A stretch of 37,920 nucleotides of DNA from a virus: the IMG/VR virus record IMGVR_UViG_3300046170_000096, positions 1-37,920 of that record; one strand, written 5' to 3'. Numbering within the stretch: the first letter of the stretch is position 1; every line of letters starts with the position of its first letter. The position numbers and the translations under genes were made by a program. Positions 19,556-26,135 of the stretch are shown piece after piece. The notes under the pieces are model-generated. The model was not told the DNA's origin and did not search any database. It saw nothing but the letters and a program-made list of their open reading frames with translations.

Positions 19556-20994
19556 GTTACATAGGCAGAGGAATTGACCAAATAGATAACATATCAACTT
19601 TAGATAATTTATCATTCAATGGAAGTGACGCAACATTTAACCTAACACAAAACGGAGTTGCCTTTACTCCAATTTCAAGTTCGGCATTAAATATTCAGAT
19701 AGACGGAATTATCCAATCTAATAACTACTCTGTCAATAATGCTACTGTGACATTTGATTTTGTGCCATCGGCTAGTAGTGTATGCAATAATATTCGCCAT
19801 TATGGAGTAGGACTACTAACGACAGTTTCAGATGGTGCAGTTACAACAGCTAAACTTGGTGCAGACGCAGTAACAACAGCTAAAATAAATGATGGTGCTG
19901 TAACCTCTGGTAAAATTGCTAGTGGTGTTATTCCTACTTCAAGACCTAATGTTGCTCCTTTGTTAATGAATTGTAACATGGCTGTTAGTCAAAGAAATGA
20001 AGGAACAGCTACAGCTATTGATTCAGAAGCATATTCTTTAGATAGATGGTCTTTTAGAGAAATTTCTAATGGAAGTACAACAGTTCAACAAACAACAACT
20101 GTACCAAGTGGTAAAGGTTTTGCTAACTCTTTAAAAGTAGCTGTGACAGGAGCAGATACTTCTATTGTTGGAGATAATATAGTTGCTATTGCTCAAAAAT
20201 TAGAAGGTCAAGATACACAACTTTTAAAATTTGGAACAAGTGATGCACAAAAAGTAACTATTTCTTTTTGGGTAAGATCTAATGTAACAGGAACATATTC
20301 TGCAACTTTGCGTCATACTAATTCAAGTAACAATGGTTATGTAAACTCTTTAACTTTTTCTATTAGTTCTGGTGATACATGGGAGCAAAAAGTTTTAGTA
20401 TTTAATGCAAATACTTCACAAGATATTAGAAATACAAATACCGAAGGTATTAGATTAGAAATAATTTTAACTGCTGGTAGTGATTATACCAGTGGGGGTG
20501 GAGCAAATGCAAATACTTGGACAACAGGTAATACTAACAGAGCAAGTGCAAGTAATGTAAATATTTTATCAAGCACATCAAATACTTTTTATTTAACAGC
20601 TGTTCAAATGGAAGTAGGCGAATATACTTCTAGTTCTACTTTACCACCTTTTCAACATGAAACTTTTGGAGATAATTTAGCTAGGTGTCAAAGATATTTT
20701 CAAAAAGTTGGAGCAACTGTGGTATTTGGAAATCACACAGGAAGTACTTTAGCACTTGGAGCTACAAACATAAATCCTATGAGAGCAAATCCAACAGCAG
20801 GACAAACAGGAACTTTGACAATCAATGACAATGGAGTTGAAAACTTTACTCAATCATCTGAAAGCATAAATTTAGCAGGTGGAAATAAAGAAGCTATAGA
20901 ATTTGGAATTGATAATTTTAGTGGAATGACAGCTCGTAGAGTTATGAGATTGCGAGAAGGTGGAGAAGATATCACATTAGATGCGGAGTTATAA
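19552..20994 (+). CDS. receptor-binding tail fibre / carbohydrate-binding adhesin
   Basis: This 480-residue protein has an N-terminal virion-anchoring domain (to about residue 95). A shaft follows, made of tandem heptad-like repeats (DGAVTTAKLGADAVTTAKIN, then DGAVTSGKIASG). After PLLMNCNMAVSQRNEGTATA comes a jelly-roll domain (about residues 150-370) with VTISFWVRSNVTGTYSATLR and FYLTAVQMEVGEYTSSSTLP. The 'N.n.mavsQRg' start and 'Q.E.G..aT.fe' end are standard for phage carbohydrate-binding appendages. The last 100 residues hold another small beta domain. It is a likely host-range determinant. Confidence 0.82.
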   Translation: MSYIGRGIDQIDNISTLDNLSFNGSDATFNLTQNGVAFTPISSSALNIQIDGIIQSNNYSVNNATVTFDFVPSASSVCNNIRHYGVGLLTTVSDGAVTTAKLGADAVTTAKINDGAVTSGKIASGVIPTSRPNVAPLLMNCNMAVSQRNEGTATAIDSEAYSLDRWSFREISNGSTTVQQTTTVPSGKGFANSLKVAVTGADTSIVGDNIVAIAQKLEGQDTQLLKFGTSDAQKVTISFWVRSNVTGTYSATLRHTNSSNNGYVNSLTFSISSGDTWEQKVLVFNANTSQDIRNTNTEGIRLEIILTAGSDYTSGGGANANTWTTGNTNRASASNVNILSSTSNTFYLTAVQMEVGEYTSSSTLPPFQHETFGDNLARCQRYFQKVGATVVFGNHTGSTLALGATNINPMRANPTAGQTGTLTINDNGVENFTQSSESINLAGGNKEAIEFGIDNFSGMTARRVMRLREGGEDITLDAEL

Positions 20995-21174
20995 ATGAAT
21001 TTAGAAAATGTAAAAACAGTAAAATATTATGCAATAGATGGAAAAAATGTTTCAATACAAGTTATTGATAAAAATGATAAATGTTTTTCTGTACCTATAA
21101 CTAATGAAAACACAGACTACCAAACAATTCAAAAATGGGTAGCAGATGGTAATACAATACAGGAGGCTGATTAA
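20995..21174 (+). CDS. small fibre-linked protein
   Basis: This 59-residue ORF starts ATG directly after the adhesin stop (TAAATG) and its own TAA overlaps the next ATG. It reads MNLENVKTVKYYAIDG and ends YQTIQKWVADGNTIQEAD, a pattern of small proteins that accompany marine phage adhesins, reminiscent of XkdW-like partners. It is continuous, with both ends coupled and no competing frame. Function unknown, possibly a chaperone or clip. Confidence 0.7.
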   Translation: MNLENVKTVKYYAIDGKNVSIQVIDKNDKCFSVPITNENTDYQTIQKWVADGNTIQEAD

Positions 21175-21653
21175 TGGCACAGACATTTTTAAATTTAGCA
21201 CAAGGAGTTACAGGTACTTTGCCTACAAGTAATTATGGTGCAAAAATTGGTCAAGTAGTACAAACAACTACAAAAACAGAAACAGCAACAAATTCAACTT
21301 CTTTTGTAGATTGTAATAATTTGTCATTAAATATAACACCAACATCTACTTCTTCTAAAATTTTAGTAATTGCAAATATTGCTGGTATAATTTGTTCTGC
21401 AAATGATAATGATGCTGTTTCGTTAAGAATATTAAGAGATAGTACGCAAGTTTCTGTATTAATTAATGTAAATTATCAAACAAATGATGACCAAGTATTA
21501 AGTTGTGTTCCAATGACAGCTTTAGATAGTCCTTCATCTAGTAGTCAGTTAACTTACAAATTACAAATTAAAAACAGACAATCAAATAATGTTTCAATGA
21601 ATGGTGGTGGAGATAGTGATTCATCATTAACACTTATGGAAGTATTTTCTTAA
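21174..21653 (+). CDS. distal fibre protein, paralogue of 18816-19331
   Basis: This 159-residue all-beta protein has MAQTFLNLAQGVTGTLPTSN, AKIGQVVQTTTK and NITPTSTSSKILVIANI, with a C-terminal SSLTLMEVFS. These features recur in the protein at 18816-19331. The N-terminus is the usual attachment segment for this family. Likely a fibre tip or exchangeable adhesin unit. Starts on the overlapping stop of the 59-residue gene. Confidence 0.75.
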   Translation: MAQTFLNLAQGVTGTLPTSNYGAKIGQVVQTTTKTETATNSTSFVDCNNLSLNITPTSTSSKILVIANIAGIICSANDNDAVSLRILRDSTQVSVLINVNYQTNDDQVLSCVPMTALDSPSSSSQLTYKLQIKNRQSNNVSMNGGGDSDSSLTLMEVFS

Positions 21654-21654
21654 T

Positions 21655-21702
21655 ATGATTAATCCTTGTTGCGAAGATGGAAAGTGTACTTGTGGTAAAT
21701 GA
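21655..21702 (+). CDS. possible 15-residue cysteine-rich peptide
   Basis: ATG lies one base after the preceding stop and the ORF reads MINPCCEDGKCTCGK, with its TGA overlapping the next ATG (ATGA). Four cysteines (residues 5, 6, 11 and 13) in 15 residues could bind a metal. Double coupling to neighbours supports translation, but there is no Shine-Dalgarno of its own and the size makes chance possible. Confidence 0.35.
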   Translation: MINPCCEDGKCTCGK

Positions 21703-22061
21703 AAATATCAGACAACACGGCAATTTCAATGCCAATGCGAAATCTAATCGCTTTAATAATGGCAGTTGGAATTGGTATCTTTGCTTATAGTGATTTAACA
21801 CAAAGAATAACAGAATTAGAAACTGCAAGACAGCTCATGGAAGCTGATCTCTTAAAAAAAGCAGAACAAACTCCAGTAGATCAAGAGCAATATATGTTGT
21901 TAGAATTTTTATCTGGTCAGTTTGAAACAATGGAAAAAGAAATTCAATTCATTGAAAGCAATAATATCAACATAGACTTTTTAAAAAACCAAGTTGAAAA
22001 AATGCAAACAGATGTTGAAACATTAAAAGATAAAGTGAGGAATAATGGAAACCACAATTAG
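21699..22061 (+). CDS. single-pass membrane protein with coiled coil
   Basis: This 120-residue protein has a transmembrane helix near the N-terminus (LIALIMAVGIGIFAYSDL, about residues 16-33). A long charged helix with a heptad pattern follows (RITELETARQLMEADLLKKA, NINIDFLKNQVEKMQTDVET). With the N-terminus inside, the coiled coil would face the periplasm, as in i-spanins, but it is more than 1.5 kb from the endolysin and no embedded lipoprotein gene is evident. A lysis or envelope role is possible but unproven. Confidence 0.65.
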   Translation: MKISDNTAISMPMRNLIALIMAVGIGIFAYSDLTQRITELETARQLMEADLLKKAEQTPVDQEQYMLLEFLSGQFETMEKEIQFIESNNINIDFLKNQVEKMQTDVETLKDKVRNNGNHN

Positions 22062-22284
22062 CATGGTGTTCAGTTTATGTATGTTTGTTAATAACTCGTT
22101 AGATGGTCATATGATGACAGATGGATTATCAGAGTGCTTAAAAGCTAAAAGACAGGCTGAACGCAATTTGGCAGATAATAGAAGTAATGTTATTCGTTAT
22201 GAATGTGGTCAAGTTAAAGCAGAGTTAAGACCAGATGCAGAAGGTAACTTAAAAATTTATAAAATTATAGAGGATAAATACTAA
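22045..22284 (+). CDS. small exported-looking cysteine protein
   Basis: This 79-residue protein begins with a short hydrophobic stretch (TISMVFSLCMFVNNSL) that may be a weak signal peptide. It continues GLSECLKAKRQAERNLADNR and RYECGQVKAELRPDAEG, with two cysteines spaced about 24 residues apart. The architecture recurs in the next gene. It may be periplasmic. I know no function. It overlaps the preceding gene by 17 bp. Confidence 0.6.
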   Translation: METTISMVFSLCMFVNNSLDGHMMTDGLSECLKAKRQAERNLADNRSNVIRYECGQVKAELRPDAEGNLKIYKIIEDKY

Positions 22285-22311
22285 TGTTTGGATATTGTTT
22301 TTTTATGACAC

Positions 22312-22539
22312 ATGAAATGTATTATGTTTAAAATATTTGCAATGATTTGTATGCTTAATGTAGGAGAGTTAGATCAAACACTATGTTTTAAAAGTGAAGT
22401 ACCTTTAAACTTTAAAGATAATATAGAATGTAATTTAGCAAAAAACAACTTAGCTAATTATCTTGATGCAGATTTAAAAGAAAGAAGATTAACAGTTATA
22501 TTTCAATGTGGCTCAAACATAGGTAATTCAAATGTCTGA
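22312..22539 (+). CDS. second small exported-looking cysteine protein
   Basis: The longest frame gives 75 residues. ATG at 22324 (MFKIFAMICMLNVGELDQT) is an equally good start and leaves a signal-like hydrophobic segment. The remainder (IECNLAKNNLANYLDADLKE ... VIFQCGSN) has the same outline as the gene at 22045-22284: hydrophobic start, a helix beginning with Cys, then Cys-Gly near the end. They may be a divergent tandem pair. Overlaps the next start. Function unknown. Confidence 0.55.
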   Translation: MKCIMFKIFAMICMLNVGELDQTLCFKSEVPLNFKDNIECNLAKNNLANYLDADLKERRLTVIFQCGSNIGNSNV

Positions 22540-22726
22540 TTGGGAAAAAGAAATTGCAGAATTAAAAACTGATGTCAAATATATAAGAGAAGACGTTAAC
22601 ATCATGCAGAAAGAAATTCGTGGTATTAACAAAGTATCTAATATGGGTATCGGAGGATTAAAAGTAGCTTTGTTCATCGGAGGTATTTTAGGAGCAATCT
22701 ATACGTTCTTTAGATTGATAGAATAA
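22532..22726 (+). CDS. XhlA-like holin/haemolysin-type membrane protein
   Basis: This 64-residue protein has an N-terminal amphipathic coiled coil (EIAELKTDVKYIREDVNIMQ) and a C-terminal transmembrane helix (GGLKVALFIGGILGAIYTFF). That order is typical of the XhlA/haemolysin family of small phage membrane proteins that assist holins. It overlaps the preceding gene by 8 bp, and the phosphoesterase ATG follows its stop directly. Confidence 0.65.
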   Translation: MSDWEKEIAELKTDVKYIREDVNIMQKEIRGINKVSNMGIGGLKVALFIGGILGAIYTFFRLIE

Positions 22727-23431
22727 ATGAAAATATTGTGTATTTCAGATACACATTATCCTTACGCACATCCAGATCATTTAGAATTTTTAAAAGCTAT
22801 AAAGTCTAAATATAAATTTGGGGCAAAGGATAAATATGTGCATCTAGGCGATGAGTGTGATTACTCTGCATTGAGCTTTCACGACTCTGACCCAGACCTA
22901 CCAAACAGTACCAAAGAATTAGATTTAGCAAGAGAAGATATACATAAATTAGAAAAAGTATTTCCTAAACTAGATTTGTTAAATTCTAATCATGGTTCAA
23001 TGGTTTATCGTAAACGTAAGTTTCATGGTTTTCCGCAACAAGTTTTAAAAGACTATGCGGATATACTAGAAGTAAATAAAAAAAATTGGAAGTGGCACGA
23101 CAGCCTTATTGTAAAAGATAAGTTTGGTAGTTATTACTTTACCCATAATATGAACGCTGATTGTTTAAAGTCAGCACAGGCACTTAATTATGAGGGATAT
23201 GTGCAATCACATTATCATTCTCGTTTTGAGTGTAAGTTTTTTAGTTCTCCCGAAGCTCTTCGGTGGGGAGCTACAATAGGATGTTTAATAGACAAAGACT
23301 CTCTGGCTTTTGCGTATTCTCGAGTTAACATTAAAAGACCTGTTCTTGGTTGCATGGTTATCATTGATGGTGTTCCACATTTAGAACCCATGATACTACG
23401 CAAGGGTAACAGGTGGGTAGGTAAACTATGA
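22727..23431 (+). CDS. calcineurin-like metallophosphoesterase
   Basis: This 234-residue enzyme has the ordered metal-binding motifs of the superfamily: SDTH (D8, H10), GDECD (D42, D45), SNHG (N88, H89), FTHN (H140) and SHYH (H162, H164). It should bind two divalent metals and hydrolyse a phosphomonoester or diester. The substrate cannot be told from sequence. Stand-alone phosphoesterases of this size are frequent in marine phages, where roles in RNA or nucleotide turnover have been proposed. It starts immediately after the XhlA-like stop, and its own stop overlaps the next start. Confidence 0.9.
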   Translation: MKILCISDTHYPYAHPDHLEFLKAIKSKYKFGAKDKYVHLGDECDYSALSFHDSDPDLPNSTKELDLAREDIHKLEKVFPKLDLLNSNHGSMVYRKRKFHGFPQQVLKDYADILEVNKKNWKWHDSLIVKDKFGSYYFTHNMNADCLKSAQALNYEGYVQSHYHSRFECKFFSSPEALRWGATIGCLIDKDSLAFAYSRVNIKRPVLGCMVIIDGVPHLEPMILRKGNRWVGKL

Positions 23432-23661
23432 AAACAAAAGACCCATTAGTACAACGAGTATTAGATAGAATGGCAGACAGATCGGAGTCTGGTATTAAAA
23501 AGTTTGGTGTCACAATGGAAGATGCTGAACAAACTTTAGAGCATTGGATAACAAACACGCAAGAAGAGTTAGCTGATAGTATTTTGTATCTCGAAAAACT
23601 TAAAGAAGAAATTAGGAAAAAAGAAACGTTATGGAATTTGAAACATTGCGAGAAGAAATAA
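23428..23661 (+). CDS. MazG-like small protein
   Basis: This 77-residue protein has KDPLVQRVLDRMADRSESGI followed by TQEELADSILYLEKLKEEI. The E-E-x-x-D placement is like the metal-binding helix of all-alpha NTP pyrophosphohydrolases (MazG/dUTPase-like). It is short for a complete catalytic unit, so it may act as a dimer or be a related non-enzymatic protein. If active it would hydrolyse nucleoside triphosphates. Overlaps both neighbours. Confidence 0.6.
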   Translation: MKTKDPLVQRVLDRMADRSESGIKKFGVTMEDAEQTLEHWITNTQEELADSILYLEKLKEEIRKKETLWNLKHCEKK

Positions 23662-24062
23662 AAGAACATGAAGGATATAGGAATAAAGTTTACAAAGATA
23701 CTTTGGGAAAACGTACCATTGGATATGGTCATTTGTGTAGAGATGATGAAAAATGGGAAGACGATAAACAATACGATCATCGACATTTGGAAAAAACTTT
23801 TGAATATGATTTTTCTATTGCCTATCGTGGTGCTATGTCTTTGCACGATAATTTTGCAGAGTTGCCTAAACCTGTTCAAGAAGTTTTTATAGAAGCGTGC
23901 TTTGTTATTGGTACAACAGGCTTTAGCAAATTTAAAAAAACATTAGAGCTAATTAACAACAAACAATATACCGAAGCATCCGAAGAAATTAAAAATTCAA
24001 AGTGGTATCGTCAAGTACCGCAAAGAGTAGAAATGCTTTCTAAGAAATTACAAAATGTTTAA
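23631..24062 (+). CDS. endolysin, T4-lysozyme-like (GH24)
   Basis: This 143-residue protein carries the GH24 catalytic triad in its proper spacing: E14 in KEHEGYRNKVYKD, D23 (E-x8-D) and T29 (D-x5-T) in GKRTIGYGHL, equivalent to E11/D20/T26 of T4 lysozyme. It should cleave the MurNAc-GlcNAc bond of peptidoglycan. The C-terminal helical lobe (FIEACFVIGTTGFSKFKKTL) is present. There is no signal peptide, so it depends on a holin, and candidates follow directly. Confidence 0.93.
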   Translation: MEFETLREEIKEHEGYRNKVYKDTLGKRTIGYGHLCRDDEKWEDDKQYDHRHLEKTFEYDFSIAYRGAMSLHDNFAELPKPVQEVFIEACFVIGTTGFSKFKKTLELINNKQYTEASEEIKNSKWYRQVPQRVEMLSKKLQNV

Positions 24063-24156
24063 AGCAATATTCATCTTGTTGTTTGCAACGTTAGTCACAA
24101 TACAATTAGCGAATTTATTTATTTATTACAACCAAGTAGGCGGAAACTTATGTTAA
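24055..24156 (+). CDS. mini membrane protein of the lysis cassette
   Basis: This 33-residue ORF reads MFKAIFILLFATLVTIQLAN and so on: nearly one whole transmembrane helix, ending in Cys. It overlaps the endolysin by 8 bp and the holin by 7 bp. It could be a holin accessory, antiholin or pinholin-like peptide. The size limits certainty, but coupling to both lysis genes supports it. Confidence 0.6.
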   Translation: MFKAIFILLFATLVTIQLANLFIYYNQVGGNLC

Positions 24157-24533
24157 ATTTATTAATTAAACCATTGTTAGGAGTAGCAGGGGATGTTGTT
24201 AAGGGTGTTGTAGATACACGCAAAGCAAAAGCTGAACAAAAAGTTACAGAAATAAAAGCTAAAACTTCTTTAATGGAAAAACAGATTAAAGGAGAAGTTG
24301 ATTGGGATTTAGAGGCAATTAAAAATACGCAAGACTCATGGAAAGATGAGTGGTTAGTTTTGCTTTTTAGCATCCCATTAATTTTGTCATTCTGTGGAGA
24401 CTGGGGCAGAGATATTGTTTTCAATGGTTTTCAAGCATTAAGTCAAGCACCAGATTGGTACAAATATACTTTAGGTGTAATTGTATCAGCATCATTTGGT
24501 ATCAAAGGTGCAACTAAATTTTTCAAAAAATAG
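24150..24533 (+). CDS. holin, 3TM gene-transfer-agent type
   Basis: This 127-residue protein has an amphipathic N-terminus (LLIKPLLGVAGDVVKGVVDT), then a charged helix. KDEWLVLLFSIPLILSFCGD and WYKYTLGVIVSASFGIKGAT form membrane segments around a central WGRDIVFNGFQALSQAP. This matches the 'holin of 3TMs, for gene-transfer release' family known from alphaproteobacterial GTAs and marine phages. It would permeabilise the inner membrane to release the adjacent endolysin. Confidence 0.85.
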   Translation: MLNLLIKPLLGVAGDVVKGVVDTRKAKAEQKVTEIKAKTSLMEKQIKGEVDWDLEAIKNTQDSWKDEWLVLLFSIPLILSFCGDWGRDIVFNGFQALSQAPDWYKYTLGVIVSASFGIKGATKFFKK

Positions 24534-24541
24534 GAGGTAAT

Positions 24542-24661
24542 ATGAAATTATTACAAGACTTATGGAGTCACTTAAAAGAGTGGTCTGATTGGTCAATGAA
24601 AGATTGGATTAAAGCAGGTATCGTCGCAATAATCGTAATCGTAGTAATCGGAGCAATCTAA
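24542..24661 (+). CDS. 39-residue single-pass membrane protein
   Basis: A strong Shine-Dalgarno (TAGGAGGTAAT) precedes ATG. The N-terminal half is polar and Trp-rich (LWSHLKEWSDWSMKDWIKA) and the C-terminal half is a membrane helix (GIVAIIVIVVIGAI). It lies directly after the holin, so an antiholin or lysis accessory role is possible. No family recognised. Confidence 0.65.
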   Translation: MKLLQDLWSHLKEWSDWSMKDWIKAGIVAIIVIVVIGAI

Positions 24662-24664
24662 TTA

Positions 24665-24922
24665 ATGAAAGACCCAAGATTAAAAAGGGCGGGGGTAAGT
24701 AATTTTAATAAACCTAAACGTACCCCCAACCATCCTAAAAAATCTCACATCGTTGTTGCCAAAGAAGGTAGTAAAATTAAAACTATCCGCTTTGGTCAGC
24801 AAGGTGTTTCTGGAGACAAAAAAAATACGCCAAGAAGAAAATCTTTTATGGCTAGACATCGTAAAAATATTAACAAAGGTAAAATGTCTGCGGCTTATTG
24901 GTCTGCACGCACAAAATGGTAG
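24665..24922 (+). CDS. small basic conserved phage protein (DUF6321-like)
   Basis: This 85-residue, highly basic protein reads KDPRLKRAGVSGFN-style at its start (here VSNFNKPKRTPNHPKKSHIV), then IKTIRFGQQGVSGD, RRKSFMARHRKNINKGKMSA and AAYWSARTKW. This set of motifs is a well-conserved small-protein family in cyanophages and other marine phages, which I recall as DUF6321. The charge suggests nucleic-acid or virion binding. No function established to my knowledge. Confidence 0.8.
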   Translation: MKDPRLKRAGVSNFNKPKRTPNHPKKSHIVVAKEGSKIKTIRFGQQGVSGDKKNTPRRKSFMARHRKNINKGKMSAAYWSARTKW

Positions 24923-24928
24923 GGGTAT

Positions 24929-25075
24929 ATGTCATTATATAAAAATATTAACAAAAGACGTAAAAACAAAACGAGTAGAAGTAAGAAGAATAGTACAATA
25001 AGCCCAGAGGCTTACGCTAATATGAAAGCAGGATTTCCAAAAAAGAAAAAGAAAAAGAGTAAAAAGAAAAAGTAG
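24929..25075 (+). CDS. small lysine-rich conserved phage protein
   Basis: This 48-residue protein reads MSLYKNINKRRKNKTSRSKK, then STISPEAYANMKAGFPKKKK. The 'SxxAYxNMKAGFP' core with a basic tail is a recurrent companion of the preceding DUF6321-like gene in marine phages. A Shine-Dalgarno GGGGT is close by. Its TAG overlaps the next GTG start. Possibly nucleic-acid binding. Confidence 0.7.
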   Translation: MSLYKNINKRRKNKTSRSKKNSTISPEAYANMKAGFPKKKKKKSKKKK

Positions 25076-25608
25076 TGAGGTCTATTAAAGAAGACATCAT
25101 TTCTTGGTCAAAAGACTTTTTAGAAATACCTAATAAACATTTAAACAATTTCCCTGTTTGTCCTTACGCAAAAAAGAAAAGGCTAGACAATCACATAAAC
25201 ATAATAGAACACCACGACTCTAACACATACCTTGAGGCTATCACAAAAGAAGCTAATAAGTTTACAGGTAAAATTTCCATCGTTGCTTGTTCTGATTTAT
25301 CTATAACTGCTGATGAACTAGCCGACTATATTCATGCACTTAATTATGTGTATGTGCCAAGAGACGTATATTTAATGGCATCACACCCAGAAGATTTTGA
25401 TGAAGAAATAGATTTCTTACAAGATACAACTTGGGAAAGTCATAATGATTTTATGATGGTGTTAATACAGCCATTTGATGAACTCGAAGAGGCAAGTAAG
25501 TCACTAAAAAAAATTGGCTATTACAATAATTGGGATGATGATTATTTTAATGGCACAGTAAAACAAAGGCAATACTATAAACATTTGAGGAAACATGAAG
25601 ATAGTTAA
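25075..25608 (+). CDS. conserved marine-phage protein of unknown function
   Basis: This 177-residue protein starts at GTG, overlapping the preceding stop (TAGTG). It has an N-terminal SWSKDFLEIPNKHLNNFPVC-PYAKK segment, a central SIVACSDLSITADELADYIH and VYVPRDVYLMASHPEDFDEE. The C-terminus is rich in aromatic and basic residues. There are no clear catalytic motifs, signal or membrane helices. It sits last but one in the rightward late operon. Confidence 0.75.
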   Translation: MRSIKEDIISWSKDFLEIPNKHLNNFPVCPYAKKKRLDNHINIIEHHDSNTYLEAITKEANKFTGKISIVACSDLSITADELADYIHALNYVYVPRDVYLMASHPEDFDEEIDFLQDTTWESHNDFMMVLIQPFDELEEASKSLKKIGYYNNWDDDYFNGTVKQRQYYKHLRKHEDS

Positions 25609-25837
25609 AGTAACTTGGCTAGACACTAATGAGAACTCTGTGGGGTCTTGGATAGAAAAAACAGACCTAGATAACTCTAAATGTTGCTCTATTGATTCAC
25701 TAGGTTGGCTATATAAAGAGACAGATGATCTTGTTGTTATCCTAGCTGATAAAGATACTCACGATGAAGATGATCTATTTGGTAGATCACAAGTTATTCC
25801 TAAAGGAGTAATTAAAGATATTAAGTATTTAGATTAA
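25595..25837 (+). CDS. small conserved phage protein
   Basis: This 80-residue protein has KIVKVTWLDTNENSVGSWIE, SIDSLGWLYKETDDLVVILA and SQVIPKGVIKDIKYL. A short beta protein with 'vGyl.ket.d.vvv....' and 'ipK..I..I..l' is widespread in phages, function unknown. It overlaps the preceding gene by 14 bp. Its stop is directly followed by the CCA end of the opposite-strand tRNA, with no spacer. Confidence 0.75.
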   Translation: MKIVKVTWLDTNENSVGSWIEKTDLDNSKCCSIDSLGWLYKETDDLVVILADKDTHDEDDLFGRSQVIPKGVIKDIKYLD

Positions 25838-25913
25838 TGGTGGGTGTAACAGGATTTGAACCTGTGACCTTTTCCGTGTCGAGGAAACATTCTACCAACT
25901 GAACTATACACCC
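25838..25913 (-). tRNA. tRNA-Val(GAC)-like gene, probable attachment-site tRNA
   Basis: A complete 76-nt cloverleaf including encoded CCA folds on the minus strand. Acceptor GGGTGTA pairs with TACACCC. The D arm is GTTC/GAAT with loop AGTTGGTA. The anticodon stem is TTTCC/GGAAA and the T arm ACAGG/CCTGT with loop TTCAAAT. Discriminator is A73. The 7-nt anticodon loop is TCGACAC, so the anticodon is GAC (25878-25880), predicting valine. Position 33 is C instead of the near-universal U, which is odd. It lies 222 bp from the integrase gene, so it is probably the site of site-specific integration, carried whole by the phage. Confidence 0.9.
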
Positions 25914-25944
25914 TTAACTTATTATAGACCAACCTCACAACTTT

Positions 25945-25962
25945 TTGTACAGCTATTGTACA
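25945..25962. repeat. 18-bp repeat, copy 1 (TGTACA-N5-TGTACA)
   Basis: TTGTACAGCTATTGTACA here is identical to 26104-26121. Each copy carries two TGTACA palindromes separated by five bases. The two copies bracket the phased repeats between tRNA and integrase. Probable protein-binding sites for excisionase, a host bending factor or an autoregulator. Confidence 0.85.
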
Positions 25963-25967
25963 CAACG

Positions 25968-26037
25968 TTTGGTTAACTTTGGTTAACTTTGGTAAAAAAT
26001 TGTAAGGTTTGGTCAACTTTTGCATCGTCTGGTCACT
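25968..26037 (+). repeat. five phased 10-bp repeats (TTTGGTYAAC), probable integrase arm sites
   Basis: Related decamers start at 25968 (TTTGGTTAAC), 25978 (TTTGGTTAAC), 25988 (TTTGGTAAAA), 26008 (TTTGGTCAAC) and 26028 (TCTGGTCACT). The start-to-start spacing is exactly 10, 10, 20 and 20 bp, one or two helical turns, so all copies face the same side of DNA. Lying between a tRNA and a tyrosine integrase, they are best read as arm-type sites of attP. That function is inference. Confidence 0.75.
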
Positions 26038-26103
26038 TATAACTACATCGACACGGCTTGTCCATACCTTTTTTTTTGTTAGTTTTTAGCCACAAAATAA
26101 ATG

Positions 26104-26121
26104 TTGTACAGCTATTGTACA
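26104..26121. repeat. 18-bp repeat, copy 2
   Basis: Identical to 25945-25962 and 159 bp from it. It lies 15 bp beyond the integrase stop codon. A hairpin CTGCC-TATTAC-GGCAG (26129-26144) overlaps that stop but lacks a U-tract, so it is not a canonical terminator. Confidence 0.85.
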
Positions 26122-26135
26122 TCAACACCTGCCTA

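Noticed and set aside
22284-22331. 15-codon ORF starting on the preceding stop
   Set aside because: It overlaps the better-supported gene starting at 22312/22324 and has no recognisable content.
25834-26025. Minus-strand frame across the tRNA
   Set aside because: It is formed by the tRNA and repeat sequence and has no protein character.
25945-26121. CRISPR-like array in the repeat region
   Set aside because: Repeats are only 10 or 18 bp, with no unique spacers of regular length and no cas genes. Integrase-binding sites fit better.
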